Below, piece by piece: positions 1-9,359 of a stretch of 64,000 nt of DNA. Each line of letters begins with the position of its first letter. Positions within the stretch are counted from its first letter, which is position 1. A program made the translations under genes and the position numbers. Origin of the DNA: Afipia sp. (lineage in GTDB: Bacteria; Pseudomonadota; Alphaproteobacteria; Rhizobiales; Xanthobacteraceae); contig JANQAK010000003.1 in NCBI GenBank assembly GCA_024707075.1, positions 992,001-1,056,000 of the forward strand, written 5' to 3'. Under the pieces are notes generated by a model. The model was not told the origin of the DNA and did no database searches. It saw only the letters and a program-made list of their open reading frames with translations.

Positions 1-10
1 CATGAGGACT

Positions 11-979
11 TCACTCCGGCCTCGACCGCTCAATAATCGCCGCCGCGCCCTTGTCGAGCAGATCGAACGCCACGGCGCGGCCAAGCTCGCGGGGCTTGTC
101 GGCGGGTCCGGTCCGCGTCGCCTCCAGCAACTGATCGCCTTCAAGGTCGAGCACTGATGCGGAGAGTGTCATCTGTTGGCCATCGATGCTGGAAAATCCC
201 GCGATCGGCGAATTGCAATGGCCGTTCAGCACCCACAGCACCTCGCGCTCGGCATCGGCGGACAGATGCGCGGCGGGATCGTCGATCAGCGCAAGATATT
301 TTCGTGTCTGCCAGTCGCTCGCGGCGCATTCCACCGCCACGATGCCCTGCCCCGCCGCCGGCAACATCTCGCGCGCGGAAAACTCGTAAGCAATGCGGCC
401 CGCGAGACCCACCCGCTCCAGCCCCGAGCGCGCCATAATGAGCGCGTCCGCCGGACCGGTTTCGCCGCCGCCAGCCAGCCGCTGCATCTCGCGATTGTCG
501 AGCTTGCGCACGCGGGTGTCGGCCGCGCCGCGAAAATGAATCACCTCGATCTCGGGAAACAGCCGCCGCACATAGGCCGCGCGGCGCACGGCATTGGTGC
601 CGAGCTTGAAGCCCTTGCCCTTGCTGCGCTTGAGGTCTTCGAGCGTCACGCCCGCGCGCAGCACCAGCGCATCGGTCGGCGGATCGCGCGACAGCGTGGC
701 ACCAATGATGAGGCCCGGCGTGTCCTCGTTGCCCGGCATATCCTTCAGCGAATGCATCGCGGCGTGGAGTTCGCCGGCGATCACCGCCGCCCGGATTTCC
801 GCGACGAACGCGCCACCCTTGCCGCCATGCGGCAGCAGCAGGCCGACCTGATCGGAATCGCCGCGCGTCTCGAACCTGACGATCTCGACATTCAGATCGG
901 AGCTGGCGGCGGACAGCCGGCGCGCGATTTCCTCGGTCTGCGCCAGCGCCATCGCGCTCTTGCGCGTGCCGATCCGCAT
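11..979 (-). CDS. hemC: Hydroxymethylbilane synthase (porphobilinogen deaminase), divergent form
   Basis: Polymerises four porphobilinogens into hydroxymethylbilane in cytosolic tetrapyrrole synthesis. The 322 residues match the family length (about 310-320). Catalytic Asp80 lies in HSLKDMP and the dipyrromethane-cofactor cysteine is Cys255 in NGHCNSPIAG. Arg132/Arg133, Arg150 and Arg156 of the substrate loops are kept, but the usual GTSSLRR and RGNV motifs read GTNAVRR and RGAAD, so this may be a second, divergent copy. The frame stays open 43 codons upstream, but homology begins at MRIGTRKS, which fixes the ATG at 979. It is divergent from the DUF3422 gene. Family call firm; being the housekeeping copy is uncertain. 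Confidence 0.9.
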   Translation of the reverse strand: MRIGTRKSAMALAQTEEIARRLSAASSDLNVEIVRFETRGDSDQVGLLLPHGGKGGAFVAEIRAAVIAGELHAAMHSLKDMPGNEDTPGLIIGATLSRDPPTDALVLRAGVTLEDLKRSKGKGFKLGTNAVRRAAYVRRLFPEIEVIHFRGAADTRVRKLDNREMQRLAGGGETGPADALIMARSGLERVGLAGRIAYEFSAREMLPAAGQGIVAVECAASDWQTRKYLALIDDPAAHLSADAEREVLWVLNGHCNSPIAGFSSIDGQQMTLSASVLDLEGDQLLEATRTGPADKPRELGRAVAFDLLDKGAAAIIERSRPE

Positions 980-1063
980 TGAAACTGCTGCCACGTCCGC
1001 TCCGTTGTCGATGGGGTGCCGCGACCGGACCGCGGCGAGTGATTTGCCCCCACAATAGAGCGA

Positions 1064-1104
1064 TGCCTCCCTCGAATGCAAACAGGTGTAGCCCGAAGGA
1101 GGCA
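1064..1104. repeat. Imperfect inverted repeat between hemC and the DUF3422 gene
   Basis: TGCCTCCCTCG at 1064-1074 pairs with CGAAGGAGGCA at 1094-1104 with one mismatch around a 19-base loop. It lies in the 253-base divergent promoter region. There is no T-run, so it is not a terminator; it could be an operator or leader hairpin. Confidence 0.35.
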
Positions 1105-1232
1105 ACATCCGCTACTGGTGCAAACAACAGGGCATTCGTCGAAAAGGCTTTGCCGGCGCGCGTCCGCGCCGGATAATCGGGATCATCTCGGACGGGCGCG
1201 CGCGTGGCCGCCCGGTCATCTGAACGAAAGCG

Positions 1233-2555
1233 GTGCGGGGCATGACACTCGGCGTGAACACGGACGGCGGCGCGGCGGACCTGACGCCGCATCCCTTGCG
1301 CGTGTCGATCCTGGGCGAGGTTCATGCCCGCCCGTTCACGCCGGTTTCCGTCCCGTCGCGCATCCTGCATTTCGCCTTCGATACATCAGGCCCCCGCGCG
1401 CAGGCGGACCGCGCGAACCTCGTGGCGTTCTGCGCGAAGCGTGGACTGCCGGCGCCCTTGCCCGGCGAGAAGCATCATCGCGCGGCTTTCGGAGCCACGG
1501 TGCTGCGCTGGGAGCAGCATTCCGAATTCACCACCTATACGTGGGAGCTGGTGTCCGATCCCGCTGGCGCGCCGTTCTTGCCGGACGTTGCGTCGCTCGC
1601 CGCGTTGATGCGGCAGGTGGCGCAGCCCGGCCCGCTGCTGGTCGCGGTCGACCTGCATCTGCTGGCGGACGCGCCCGAACGCGCATCGCCGGAACGCCTG
1701 TTCGACAAGGCGAGCCTTGCCATCGCGGAGAACGCCGACGGCACCGCCGTCTATGCCACCGACTTCCAGCTCGATCCGGCGGGCTTCGTGCGCATTCTGG
1801 TGTCGGATCGCGGCCTCACGCCGGAGAGCGCCGGCGCGCTGGTCCAGCGCGTGATCGAGATCGAGACCTATCGCACGCTGGCGCTGCTCGGCCTGCCCGA
1901 AGCGCAGCGGCTGTCGCCGTCGATTGCTGCCAGCGAACGGCGGCTGGTGGAAGTCACCGAGCAAATGCAGAACGCCAGCGATCTCGACAGCAACCATCGG
2001 CTGCTCGATGAACTGACCGCGCTGGCCGCCGAGGTCGAAGCCGGAGCCGCTGCGAGCGTGTTCCGGTTCGGCGCCAGCCGCGCTTACGAGGAAATCGTCG
2101 AGCAGCGGCTGGCGACGATTGGCGAGAAGACCATCGGAAGCTGGCCGACATGGTCGTCGTTCCTCGCGCGGCGCATGAAGCCCGCGCTGCGGACCTGCGT
2201 CACCATCGAGCAGCGTCAGGCCAGCCTCTCGCTCAAGCTGGCGCGCGCGGCGAACCTGCTGCGCACCCGCGTCGATGTCGAGCTTGAACAGCAGAACCAG
2301 GAATTGCTGAAATCGATGAACGCGCGGACGCGGCTGCAACTGCGGTTGCAGACCACGGTGGAAGGCTTGTCGGTGGCGGCGATCACCTATTACGTGGTCG
2401 GGCTGTTCGGCTATCTGGTGAAGGCGGGACACGACAGCGGCAGGCTGCACATCGAGCCCAGCATCGTCACCGCGGCGTTCATTCCCCTCGCCGCGCTCAC
2501 CATCTGGTGGACCGTCCGCCGCATCCGCAAGAAACACATCGCGGGCGAGGACTAG
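1233..2555 (+). CDS. DUF3422 family membrane protein
   Basis: The N-terminal HPLRVSILGEVHARPF segment is the hallmark of the DUF3422 family, whose function is unknown to me. The 440-residue length fits. The body is soluble and helical, with a Gln/Leu-rich, probably coiled-coil stretch around residues 330-380, followed by two hydrophobic segments near 385-405 and 412-432 and a basic tail, so it is probably anchored in the inner membrane by its C-terminus. The start can be GTG 1233 or ATG 1242; I keep the longer one. It ends one base before the convergent flavin reductase gene. The neighbours give no functional clue. Confidence 0.8.
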   Translation: MRGMTLGVNTDGGAADLTPHPLRVSILGEVHARPFTPVSVPSRILHFAFDTSGPRAQADRANLVAFCAKRGLPAPLPGEKHHRAAFGATVLRWEQHSEFTTYTWELVSDPAGAPFLPDVASLAALMRQVAQPGPLLVAVDLHLLADAPERASPERLFDKASLAIAENADGTAVYATDFQLDPAGFVRILVSDRGLTPESAGALVQRVIEIETYRTLALLGLPEAQRLSPSIAASERRLVEVTEQMQNASDLDSNHRLLDELTALAAEVEAGAAASVFRFGASRAYEEIVEQRLATIGEKTIGSWPTWSSFLARRMKPALRTCVTIEQRQASLSLKLARAANLLRTRVDVELEQQNQELLKSMNARTRLQLRLQTTVEGLSVAAITYYVVGLFGYLVKAGHDSGRLHIEPSIVTAAFIPLAALTIWWTVRRIRKKHIAGED

Positions 2556-2556
2556 A

Positions 2557-3150
2557 TTACACCTGCCAGAGCGCGCGCGCCGTCGGCAGGCTGACGTCGG
2601 CGAGGCGCGCGGCGTCCTCGTTCTGGTCGAGCGCGATGTATTGCCCCTGCCAGTAGGTCAGCGCCGGCTTGCCCGGCGACACCCGCAGATCCAGGACGCG
2701 GCCGATCACGATGGCATGGGAATGCCGCTCGACCACATGCTCAACCTCGCAGTCGAACGCCGCCAGCGCATCCGCCAGCAGCGGCACGCCGGACGCGAGG
2801 CTGATCCATTCCGCGCCGGCAAATCGCTCCGCGCCCTTCAGGCCGCCGATGCCGGAAAACCGCTCCGCCACGTCGACATGATCCGCGCTGAGAATGTTGA
2901 TGCCGAACACGCCGTGCTTCTGCAACAGCGGCCACGACGACGCCTGACGGTTGATGCTGACGATCAGCGCCGCCGGCTCCACCGACAGCGACGACACCGA
3001 CGTCACGGTCATGCCGGACAGGTCGTTGCCCCGCCCCACCGTGACGACGCTGACGCCGCCCGCGAGCGAGCGCATGGCACTGCGGAAATTGTCCGCCGTC
3101 GTCACCGCCTGGACTTTGGTCTCGCGTATATCCCGGACCAGTGAATTCAT
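2557..3150 (-). CDS. Flavin reductase (FMN reductase, DIM6/NTAB-type)
   Basis: A 197-residue flavin_reductase-fold protein. FRSAMRSLAGGVSVVTV near the N-terminus, the following TVTSVSSLSVEP and the central GVFGINIL are typical of HpaC/ActVB-like NAD(P)H:FMN oxidoreductases. It is the last gene of the sulfonate operon, 7 bases after ssuB, so its likely job is to supply FMNH2 to the SsuD monooxygenase. It is not the flavodoxin-fold SsuE used by E. coli, so this is a functional replacement by another family. Family call firm; partnership with SsuD is inferred from position. Confidence 0.85.
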   Translation of the reverse strand: MNSLVRDIRETKVQAVTTADNFRSAMRSLAGGVSVVTVGRGNDLSGMTVTSVSSLSVEPAALIVSINRQASSWPLLQKHGVFGINILSADHVDVAERFSGIGGLKGAERFAGAEWISLASGVPLLADALAAFDCEVEHVVERHSHAIVIGRVLDLRVSPGKPALTYWQGQYIALDQNEDAARLADVSLPTARALWQV

Positions 3151-3157
3151 ATCAGCC

Positions 3158-4015
3158 TCACACCCCAGCGAGATCGCTGGCTTCTTCTTTCAGCAGCTCG
3201 CGAAGGATGTTCCCTTCCAGCGCGGCAAGCTCTGCCGAGCCACGCTGGCGCGGGCGCGCCAGATCCACAGCTATATCGTGCACGATGCGGCCGTCTTCAA
3301 TGACCAGCACGCGGTCCGCCAAGGCTACCGCCTCGGAGACGTCGTGCGTGACTAGAATTGCCGTAAAACCCTGGTCATGCCAGACACGTTCTAAAAGATG
3401 CTGCATCGAAATCCGCGTCAGCGCATCGAGTGCGCCGAGCGGCTCGTCGAACGCCAGCACGCGCGGATGACTGACCAGCGCGCGCGCCAGCGCGACACGC
3501 TGCTTCTGCCCGCCCGATAGCACCGCAGGCCACTGGCCCCGCTTCTCGTCGAGGCCGACTTCCTTCAACGCATCATCGGCGCGAATTTTCGCATCGGGTG
3601 AATTGCGGTCACGGCCGAGACCGACTTCCACGTTCGAGAGCACCCGCGCCCACGGCAGCAGGCGCGGTTCCTGGAACATGACGCGGACGTGATCGCTCGG
3701 GCGGCCTTCATGATCGCCGAATTCGATGGTGCCCGCGGTCGGCTGGTCGAGGCCGGCGATCAGGCGTAGCAGCGTGCTCTTGCCGCAGCCGGATTTTCCG
3801 ACGATGGCGACCGACTGCCCCGCCGGAATGTGCAGATCGATGCCGCGCAGCACCTCGTTGTCGCCGAACGACTTGCGAAGCCCACGGATGGTCAGCGACA
3901 GCGCGCGCGACGGATCGCGTGCGCCGTTGCGCGTAGCTTGCGCCTCGTGGATCAGATTCGCGGCGGCATCGAGCGTCTTGGCATCGGCCGGAGCAAATCG
4001 AAGAGCCTGATTCAT
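3158..4015 (-). CDS. ssuB: Aliphatic sulfonate ABC transporter ATP-binding protein
   Basis: A 285-residue ABC ATPase that energises sulfonate import on the cytoplasmic face. Walker A is GKSGCGKS at 73-80, the Q-loop is [10 protein letters not shown] at about 113-122, the signature LSGGQ at 166-170 and Walker B VLAFDEP at 186-192. The [10 protein letters not shown] loop is typical of the SsuB/TauB/NrtD group. The first 40 residues are a non-homologous extension. The frame continues upstream inside ssuC, but ATG 4015, 8 bases after the ssuC stop, is the natural start. Neighbours ssuC and ssuD make the sulfonate assignment strong. Confidence 0.92.
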   Translation of the reverse strand: MNQALRFAPADAKTLDAAANLIHEAQATRNGARDPSRALSLTIRGLRKSFGDNEVLRGIDLHIPAGQSVAIVGKSGCGKSTLLRLIAGLDQPTAGTIEFGDHEGRPSDHVRVMFQEPRLLPWARVLSNVEVGLGRDRNSPDAKIRADDALKEVGLDEKRGQWPAVLSGGQKQRVALARALVSHPRVLAFDEPLGALDALTRISMQHLLERVWHDQGFTAILVTHDVSEAVALADRVLVIEDGRIVHDIAVDLARPRQRGSAELAALEGNILRELLKEEASDLAGV

Positions 4016-4023
4016 GGTCACTC

Positions 4024-4836
4024 TCACTGTTTCTGGAAGGCGGGGTGCCAGGAGAGCGTGAACCGCTCCAGCACGCGCGCGGTCGAGTCGGCGAGCTTGC
4101 CGAGCAGCGCATAGATCAGGATCGAGAGCACCACGACATCGATCAGCATGAACTCGCGCGCCTGCATCGCCATGTAGCCGAGGCCGGACGACGCCGCGAT
4201 GGTCTCCGCCACGATCAGCGTCAACCACATGATGCCGAGCGCGAAGCGCAGGCCGACGAAGATCGACGGCAGCGCGCCGGGGAAGATCACGCGGCGAAAC
4301 AGTTCGCCGTTGGTCATGCCATAGGTGCGGCCCATCTCGATCAGTTGCGGGTCCACTGTCTTGATGCCGTGCAGCGTGTTCAGATAGATCGGGAAGAACA
4401 CGCCGAGCGCGACCAGAAACAGCTTGGCCGACTCGTCGATGCCGAACCACAGGATGACGAGCGGGATCAGCGCCAGATGCGGAATGTTGCGCACCATCTG
4501 CAACGTCGTGTCGGTCAGCTTGTTGCTGAGCTGCGAAAGTCCATTGGCGAGACCGAACGCGAAGCCGATGCCGCCGCCGATGACGAAGCCGACGCCCGCA
4601 CGCCAGAAGCTGACCCAGATGTTGCGCCCGAGTTCACCGGATAGCGCCAGCTTCCATCCCGCCAGCGCCACGTCGGTCGGCGCCGGAAGCACCCGCGCCG
4701 ACACGAAGCCGGTCACGCAGGCGATCTGCCACACCAGCAGGATCAGCAGCGGCACGATCCACTGGGTCAGGCCGTCGGCGCGCGGAACGCGAAATCCGCG
4801 CGGCCGCGATTGCGATACGGACTCGGCCAGACTCAT
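4024..4836 (-). CDS. ssuC: Aliphatic sulfonate ABC transporter permease
   Basis: A 270-residue inner-membrane permease of the SsuC/TauC/NrtB type with about six hydrophobic segments. The EAA-like loop around residues 165-185 (ending in [16 protein letters not shown]) contacts SsuB. The N-terminus is polar and Arg-rich, then the first membrane segment begins near residue 28. The start codon overlaps the ssuD stop by four bases, so the two are translationally coupled. All motifs intact. Confidence 0.93.
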   Translation of the reverse strand: MSLAESVSQSRPRGFRVPRADGLTQWIVPLLILLVWQIACVTGFVSARVLPAPTDVALAGWKLALSGELGRNIWVSFWRAGVGFVIGGGIGFAFGLANGLSQLSNKLTDTTLQMVRNIPHLALIPLVILWFGIDESAKLFLVALGVFFPIYLNTLHGIKTVDPQLIEMGRTYGMTNGELFRRVIFPGALPSIFVGLRFALGIMWLTLIVAETIAASSGLGYMAMQAREFMLIDVVVLSILIYALLGKLADSTARVLERFTLSWHPAFQKQ

Positions 4837-5999
4837 GACGACGACGCCTGCTTCTGGGGACGATAGTCGTTGCCGATGGTCTCACCGAACGGACCGGTGT
4901 TGACCCGCAATTGCGTCACGTTCGACTGGTTCAGGTTGAGCAGCGGGAACACCAGTTCGGCGAAGCGATAGGCTTCCTCGAGGTGCGGATAGCCGGACAG
5001 GATGAAGGTATCGATGCCGAGATCCTGATATTCCTGGATGCGGGCCGCGACCGTCTGCGCATCTCCGACCAGCGCCGTGCCCGCGCCGCCGCGCACGAGA
5101 CCGACGCCGGCCCAGAGATTCGGGCTGATCTCGAGCTTGTCGCGGCGTCCGCCGTGAAGCTGCGCCATGCGCTGCTGGCCGACCGAATCCATCCGCGAGA
5201 AGATTTTCTGCGCCGCCGCGATGGTGTCGTCAGTGACGTACTGAATCAGTTCGTCCGCCGCGCGCCACGCCTCTTCATTGGTTTCGCGCACGATGACGTG
5301 AAGCCGGATGCCGAACGAGAGCTTGCGCCCGCGCTTGTCGGCCACCGCCTTCACGCGCGCGATCTTCTCGGCAACCTGCGCCGGAGGCTCGCCCCAGGTC
5401 AGATACTTGTCGACGGTGTCGACAGCGACGTCGATGCCGGCATCGGACGATCCTCCGAAAAACAGCGGCGGGCGCGGCGACTGCACCGGCGGAAACAGCA
5501 GGCGGCCATCTTCAATCGAGATGTGCTTGCCCTGCACGTTGACGGTCTTGCCCGCGAGCAGATCGCTGTAGACGTTCAGGAACTCGCGCGTGACGTCGTA
5601 ACGCTCCGCGTGATCGAGAAAGATGCCGTCGCCCTTGTTCTCCACCGGATCGCCGCCGGTCACGACATTGACCAGCAGGCGGCCGTTCGAGATGCGGTCC
5701 AGCGTCGCGGTCATACGCGCGGCGACGCTCGGCGATTGCAGGCCCGGACGCACGGCGACGAGATAGCGCAGCCGCTCCGTCGTCGGCGCGACCGCCGAGG
5801 CCACGATCCACGAGTCCTCGCAGCTCCGCCCGGTCGGCAGCAGCACGCCGAAATAGCCGAGCTGGTCGGCGGCCTGCGCGATCTGGCGCAGGTAGTTGAA
5901 GTTCACCTCGCGTCCGCCGGTGGTGGTGCCGAGATAGCGGCCGTCACCGTGGGTCGGCAGGAACCAGAGGATGTTGGCTGGGGTTTTGTTCGCGCTCAT
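4833..5999 (-). CDS. ssuD: FMNH2-dependent alkanesulfonate monooxygenase
   Basis: Cleaves the C-S bond of C1-type alkanesulfonates with FMNH2 and O2, giving aldehyde and sulfite. The 388-residue TIM-barrel protein is a close match to E. coli Ssu[15 protein letters not shown] at the N-terminus, Cys60 (cf. Cys54), TGGDPVE at 114-120, His234 in IRLHVIV (cf. His228) and Arg303 in [14 protein letters not shown] (cf. Arg297). It overlaps ssuA upstream and ssuC downstream by four bases each. FMNH2 probably comes from the flavin reductase at the operon end. Confidence 0.95.
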   Translation of the reverse strand: MSANKTPANILWFLPTHGDGRYLGTTTGGREVNFNYLRQIAQAADQLGYFGVLLPTGRSCEDSWIVASAVAPTTERLRYLVAVRPGLQSPSVAARMTATLDRISNGRLLVNVVTGGDPVENKGDGIFLDHAERYDVTREFLNVYSDLLAGKTVNVQGKHISIEDGRLLFPPVQSPRPPLFFGGSSDAGIDVAVDTVDKYLTWGEPPAQVAEKIARVKAVADKRGRKLSFGIRLHVIVRETNEEAWRAADELIQYVTDDTIAAAQKIFSRMDSVGQQRMAQLHGGRRDKLEISPNLWAGVGLVRGGAGTALVGDAQTVAARIQEYQDLGIDTFILSGYPHLEEAYRFAELVFPLLNLNQSNVTQLRVNTGPFGETIGNDYRPQKQASSS

Positions 6000-6955
6000 G
6001 ATCCGGACTTCTTTGCTACGTCGGAAATTTTGATAGCCTTGGGGATCAGGCCGAGACTGAAGAACGTGTCGGCGACCTGTTGCTGCTCGGCGATGACCTG
6101 ATCGTTGATCGGCTTGATGCCGTAGGACTGACGGTTCAGGGCCAGTTCAAGCACCGGAACCGGCAGACCCACCGACGGGCTGAGTTGCTCGGCAACCGCC
6201 TTGATGTCGGTCTTCGCCCAGCCATCCACCTCGCTTAGCTGCGCCAGCACCACATCGACGATCTTCGGATTGCTGCCGATGAACTTCTGCGAAGAGAAAT
6301 AGAACTGGTAGTTCGAGACGGTGCCGGTCCCGTCGGCCAGCGTGCGGGCCTGCGTCGCCACTTCGGCGGCGGCCTGGAACGGATCCCAGATCACCCAGGC
6401 GTCGACAGCCCCCTTCTCGAAAGCCGCGCGCGCATCGGCCGGAGCAAGGAACACCGGCGTAATTTCCGAGTACTTCACGCCAGCCTTCTCCAGCGCCTTC
6501 ACCAAGAGATAATGAACGTTGGAGCCCTTGTTCAGCGCGACCTTCTTGCCCTTCAGGTCGGCGACCGTCTTCAGCGGACTGTCTTTCGGAACGAGGATCG
6601 CCTCGCCCTTCGGCGCCGGCGGCTCATAGGCGACATATTGAATCGGCGCGCCTGCGGCCTGCGCGAAAATCGGCGGCGCTTCGCCGGTGTTGCCAAAATC
6701 GATCGCGCCGACATTCAGCGCCTCGAGCAGTTGCGGCCCGGCGGGAAATTCCGTCCAGGTGACCGTATAGCCGAGTTCCTTCAGCTTCGGTTCGAGCGAA
6801 CCCTTGCTCTTGAGCAGCACCAGCTTGCCGTATTTCTGGAAGCCGATGCGCACAACCTTTTCCTGCGCCTGCGCAGAGGCAAGCGGAGCCAGTATCAATG
6901 TTGCAACGGCGGAGGCCGCGAGAGCGAATTTTGCGAGTGAGCGGCGTGTGTGCAT
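5996..6955 (-). CDS. ssuA: Sulfonate ABC transporter periplasmic binding protein
   Basis: A 319-residue binding protein with a clear Sec signal peptide (basic start, hydrophobic core, cleavage near SAQAQ). The SsuA-type core [20 protein letters not shown] follows, then [19 protein letters not shown] and [12 protein letters not shown] 6955 ([10 protein letters not shown]) is chosen because the upstream 20 codons would spoil the signal peptide. It overlaps ssuD by an ATGA. Together with SsuB and SsuC it forms the importer; the exact sulfonate is not predictable. Confidence 0.9.
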   Translation of the reverse strand: MHTRRSLAKFALAASAVATLILAPLASAQAQEKVVRIGFQKYGKLVLLKSKGSLEPKLKELGYTVTWTEFPAGPQLLEALNVGAIDFGNTGEAPPIFAQAAGAPIQYVAYEPPAPKGEAILVPKDSPLKTVADLKGKKVALNKGSNVHYLLVKALEKAGVKYSEITPVFLAPADARAAFEKGAVDAWVIWDPFQAAAEVATQARTLADGTGTVSNYQFYFSSQKFIGSNPKIVDVVLAQLSEVDGWAKTDIKAVAEQLSPSVGLPVPVLELALNRQSYGIKPINDQVIAEQQQVADTFFSLGLIPKAIKISDVAKKSGS

Positions 6956-6999
6956 GAATTTTATCCTTGATGAAACAGAATGATTGCGAACGACGAAAC

Positions 7000-7947
7000 T
7001 CAGACCTGCGGCCATTTCCAGACGATGTCGCGCACGACAATCTTCTTCGGGATCAGACCGAGCTTGTGGAAACTGTCGGCGACACCCTGCTGGGTCTCGA
7101 CGATGCCTTCGGTGACGGGCCCGATGGCGAACGATGCGCGGCTCGCCGCCAGCGTCTGGATGTCGAGCGGCACGCCGGTGATCTCGTGCAGCGATTTTGC
7201 CACCGCCTCGCGGTTGTTTTCCGCCCAGGTCGCCGCCGTCGACAGACCCGCGATCACCTCGCGCAGCGTGCCCGGATTCTGGTTGGCGAAGTCGCGGTTG
7301 GCGATGAAGAAGGCGTTGGTTTTTCCGACTTCATGCGCGTTGATAAGGATGCGCGCGTTCTGCTTCTTCTCGCCGATGGCGAAATAAGGGTCCCACACCG
7401 CCCAGGCATCGATGCTGCCGTTGGCGAAGGCGGGACCGGCATCCGGCGGCGTCAGGTAGACCGGCGTGATGTCGTCGTAGGTCAGTCCGGCCTTTGCCAG
7501 CGTCAGCACCACGACATTGTGCGCGCTCGACCCCTTGGTGAAGCCGACGCGTTTGCCCTTGAGGTCCGCGATGGTCTTGATCGATGAATTCTGCGGAACA
7601 AGAATGCCCTGCCCGTTGCTGATCGGCGACGCCGCGGCGTAGACGATGTTGGCGTTCGCAGCCTGCGCGAAGATCGGCGGCGAGTCGCCGACCGCGCCGA
7701 AATCCACGCTGCCGTTGCTGATGGCTTCCAGCATCGGCGGGCCGGATGTGAACTCGACCCATTTCACCGATGTGCCGCTCGCCGCGAAGCGTTTCTCAAT
7801 GGTTCCCTGCTGACGCGCGATCACCAGAACGCCGGTTTTCTGGTAGCCGATGCGAACTTCCTTCGCCGTCGCCTGCGCGCGCGCCGATGTCGCGGCAAAT
7901 GCCGCCATCGCCGCCGTGGACAGTTTCAGAAATTGCCGCCGCTCCAT
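7000..7947 (-). CDS. Second SsuA-like sulfonate-binding protein
   Basis: A 315-residue paralogue of the adjacent SsuA and first gene of the ssu operon, 44 bases upstream of ssuA. The N-terminus MERRQFLKLSTAA carries a Tat-like RRxFLK motif followed by a hydrophobic stretch and ARA cleavage site, unlike the Sec peptide of its neighbour. Core motifs EVRIGYQKTGVLVIAR, FTSGPPMLEAISNGSVDFG and WDPYFAIGE place it in the aliphatic sulfonate/nitrate/taurine family. A TTG lies five codons upstream, but GGGAG eight bases before ATG 7947 settles the start. It may widen the substrate range of the shared SsuBC. Confidence 0.88.
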   Translation of the reverse strand: MERRQFLKLSTAAMAAFAATSARAQATAKEVRIGYQKTGVLVIARQQGTIEKRFAASGTSVKWVEFTSGPPMLEAISNGSVDFGAVGDSPPIFAQAANANIVYAAASPISNGQGILVPQNSSIKTIADLKGKRVGFTKGSSAHNVVVLTLAKAGLTYDDITPVYLTPPDAGPAFANGSIDAWAVWDPYFAIGEKKQNARILINAHEVGKTNAFFIANRDFANQNPGTLREVIAGLSTAATWAENNREAVAKSLHEITGVPLDIQTLAASRASFAIGPVTEGIVETQQGVADSFHKLGLIPKKIVVRDIVWKWPQV

Positions 7948-8357
7948 TCCAGTCTCCCGCAAATCGAATACGCACAGATGCTGCGCTGGTGATCCGGGAT
8001 GATGGTCATGCGAATTGGGGGTGTCGAGTACTGCGCAAAAATAGCGATGCCCGCACTGCCGCAGCGCGCACGATCAACAAAAATATTTCCGAAAGCGTGC
8101 CGATTGCAGGCCGATCTTCTGCACGCAATCCGGTCACGCCGGCGTTAACGATGAAAAATCCCGGCATCAAAGGCCAAATCAGTCACGGACGCGTGAAGCG
8201 CTACGATTCCACGTCGCGCATTCGTTTCACGCAAGCGCCTGAAACGAGAATGAAGCGCGCGCGGAACATCCGAACTTTGGCAACTCATTATCCGGCTTGT
8301 TTCCTAGAGTTGGCGTCAAGGGATCGCGACGATCATCGCCACAGGGGACATGAATTC
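7948..8357. other. Intergenic promoter region between divergent SsuA-like genes
   Basis: 410 bases without a convincing gene. The plus-strand frame of the next gene is open through most of it, but the translated sequence has no family resemblance and precedes a normal signal peptide. It must carry the promoters of the minus-strand ssu operon and of the plus-strand pair. I see no clear inverted repeat or CysB/Cbl-like site by eye. Confidence 0.6.
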
Positions 8358-9344
8358 ATGACGCAACATGCCAGACCATTTGCACTGAGACCGATCGCCG
8401 GGCTGTTCGCCGCGGCATCACTGTTGCTTGCGGCAACCACATCATTCGCGCAGGACAAGCCCGCCGACACAATCCGCATCGGCTTGCAGAAATCATCGAC
8501 GCTGATTGCGGTGCTCCGCGCCAACGGCGAACTGGAAAAGGCGCTTGCGCCGCTCGGCGTGAAAGTCTCGTGGGCCGAATTCTCCAGCGGCCTGCCGCTG
8601 CTGGAATCGCTCGGCGTCGGCAATCTCGATTTCGGCGCGGATGTCGCCGACACCGTGCCGATCTTCGCGCAGGCGGCCGGATCGAAGCTCGCTTACGTGG
8701 CGGAAGAGAGCGCGTCGCCCGCCGCGCAGGCTATTCTCGTGGCCAAGGATTCACCGATCAAGACGCTGGCCGATCTCAAGGGCAAGAAGGTCGCGGTGAC
8801 CAAGGGCGCGGGCAGCCACTATCTGTTGCTCGCCGCCCTCGGCAAGGCGGGACTGAACTTCAAGGACATCTCGCCGGCGTATCTTGCGCCGGCCGATGGA
8901 CGCGCCGCCTTCGTCAGCAACAATGTCGATGCGTGGGTGGCGTGGGACCCGTTCCTCACCAGCGCGCAGCGGCAGTCCGGCGCGAAGGTGCTCAGCGACG
9001 GCAGCAACGGCCTCGCCAGCTACAAGCGCTACTATCTCGCCTCGGAAACCTTCGCCGACCGCCGCAGCGACGTGCTGAACATCGTGTTCGCCAAGCTGCG
9101 CGAGACCGGCAAGTGGGTGAAGGCCAATCCGAAGGAAGCCGCCACGCTGCTCGCGGGTCTGTGGGGCATCGACGCGGCCACCGTCGAGGAAGCCAACAGC
9201 CACCGCAGCTACGGCGTCGGCGCGGTCAAGCCCGCGGGCCTCACCGAGCAGCAGAAGATCGCCGATGCGTTCCTCGGCGAAGGGCTGATCCCGAAAAAGA
9301 TCGACACCACCGCTGTCAAGATCTGGACGCCGAACGCCCCTTAA
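8358..9344 (+). CDS. Third SsuA-like sulfonate-binding protein
   Basis: A 328-residue periplasmic binding protein with a Sec signal peptide (MTQHARPFALRP, hydrophobic core, FAQD cleavage). It shares the layout of the two minus-strand paralogues: TIRIGLQKSSTLIAVLRANG, FSSGLPLLESLGVGNLDFG, DAWVAWDPFLTSAQR. ATG 8358 is preceded by GGGG about ten bases upstream. The open frame extends far upstream without homology, so the longer start is rejected. It has no permease or ATPase of its own here and may feed SsuBC. It is followed after 15 bases by the FAD/NAD(P) protein. Confidence 0.88.
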   Translation: MTQHARPFALRPIAGLFAAASLLLAATTSFAQDKPADTIRIGLQKSSTLIAVLRANGELEKALAPLGVKVSWAEFSSGLPLLESLGVGNLDFGADVADTVPIFAQAAGSKLAYVAEESASPAAQAILVAKDSPIKTLADLKGKKVAVTKGAGSHYLLLAALGKAGLNFKDISPAYLAPADGRAAFVSNNVDAWVAWDPFLTSAQRQSGAKVLSDGSNGLASYKRYYLASETFADRRSDVLNIVFAKLRETGKWVKANPKEAATLLAGLWGIDAATVEEANSHRSYGVGAVKPAGLTEQQKIADAFLGEGLIPKKIDTTAVKIWTPNAP

Positions 9345-9359
9345 GGTCTTGATGGGTTC

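Noticed and set aside
980-1108. 43-residue N-terminal extension of HemC
   Set aside because: Family homology begins at MRIGTRKS; the extension is not conserved in type.
7770-8357. Long N-terminal extension of the third SsuA-like protein
   Set aside because: A normal signal peptide and ribosome site start at 8358; the upstream frame has no homology.
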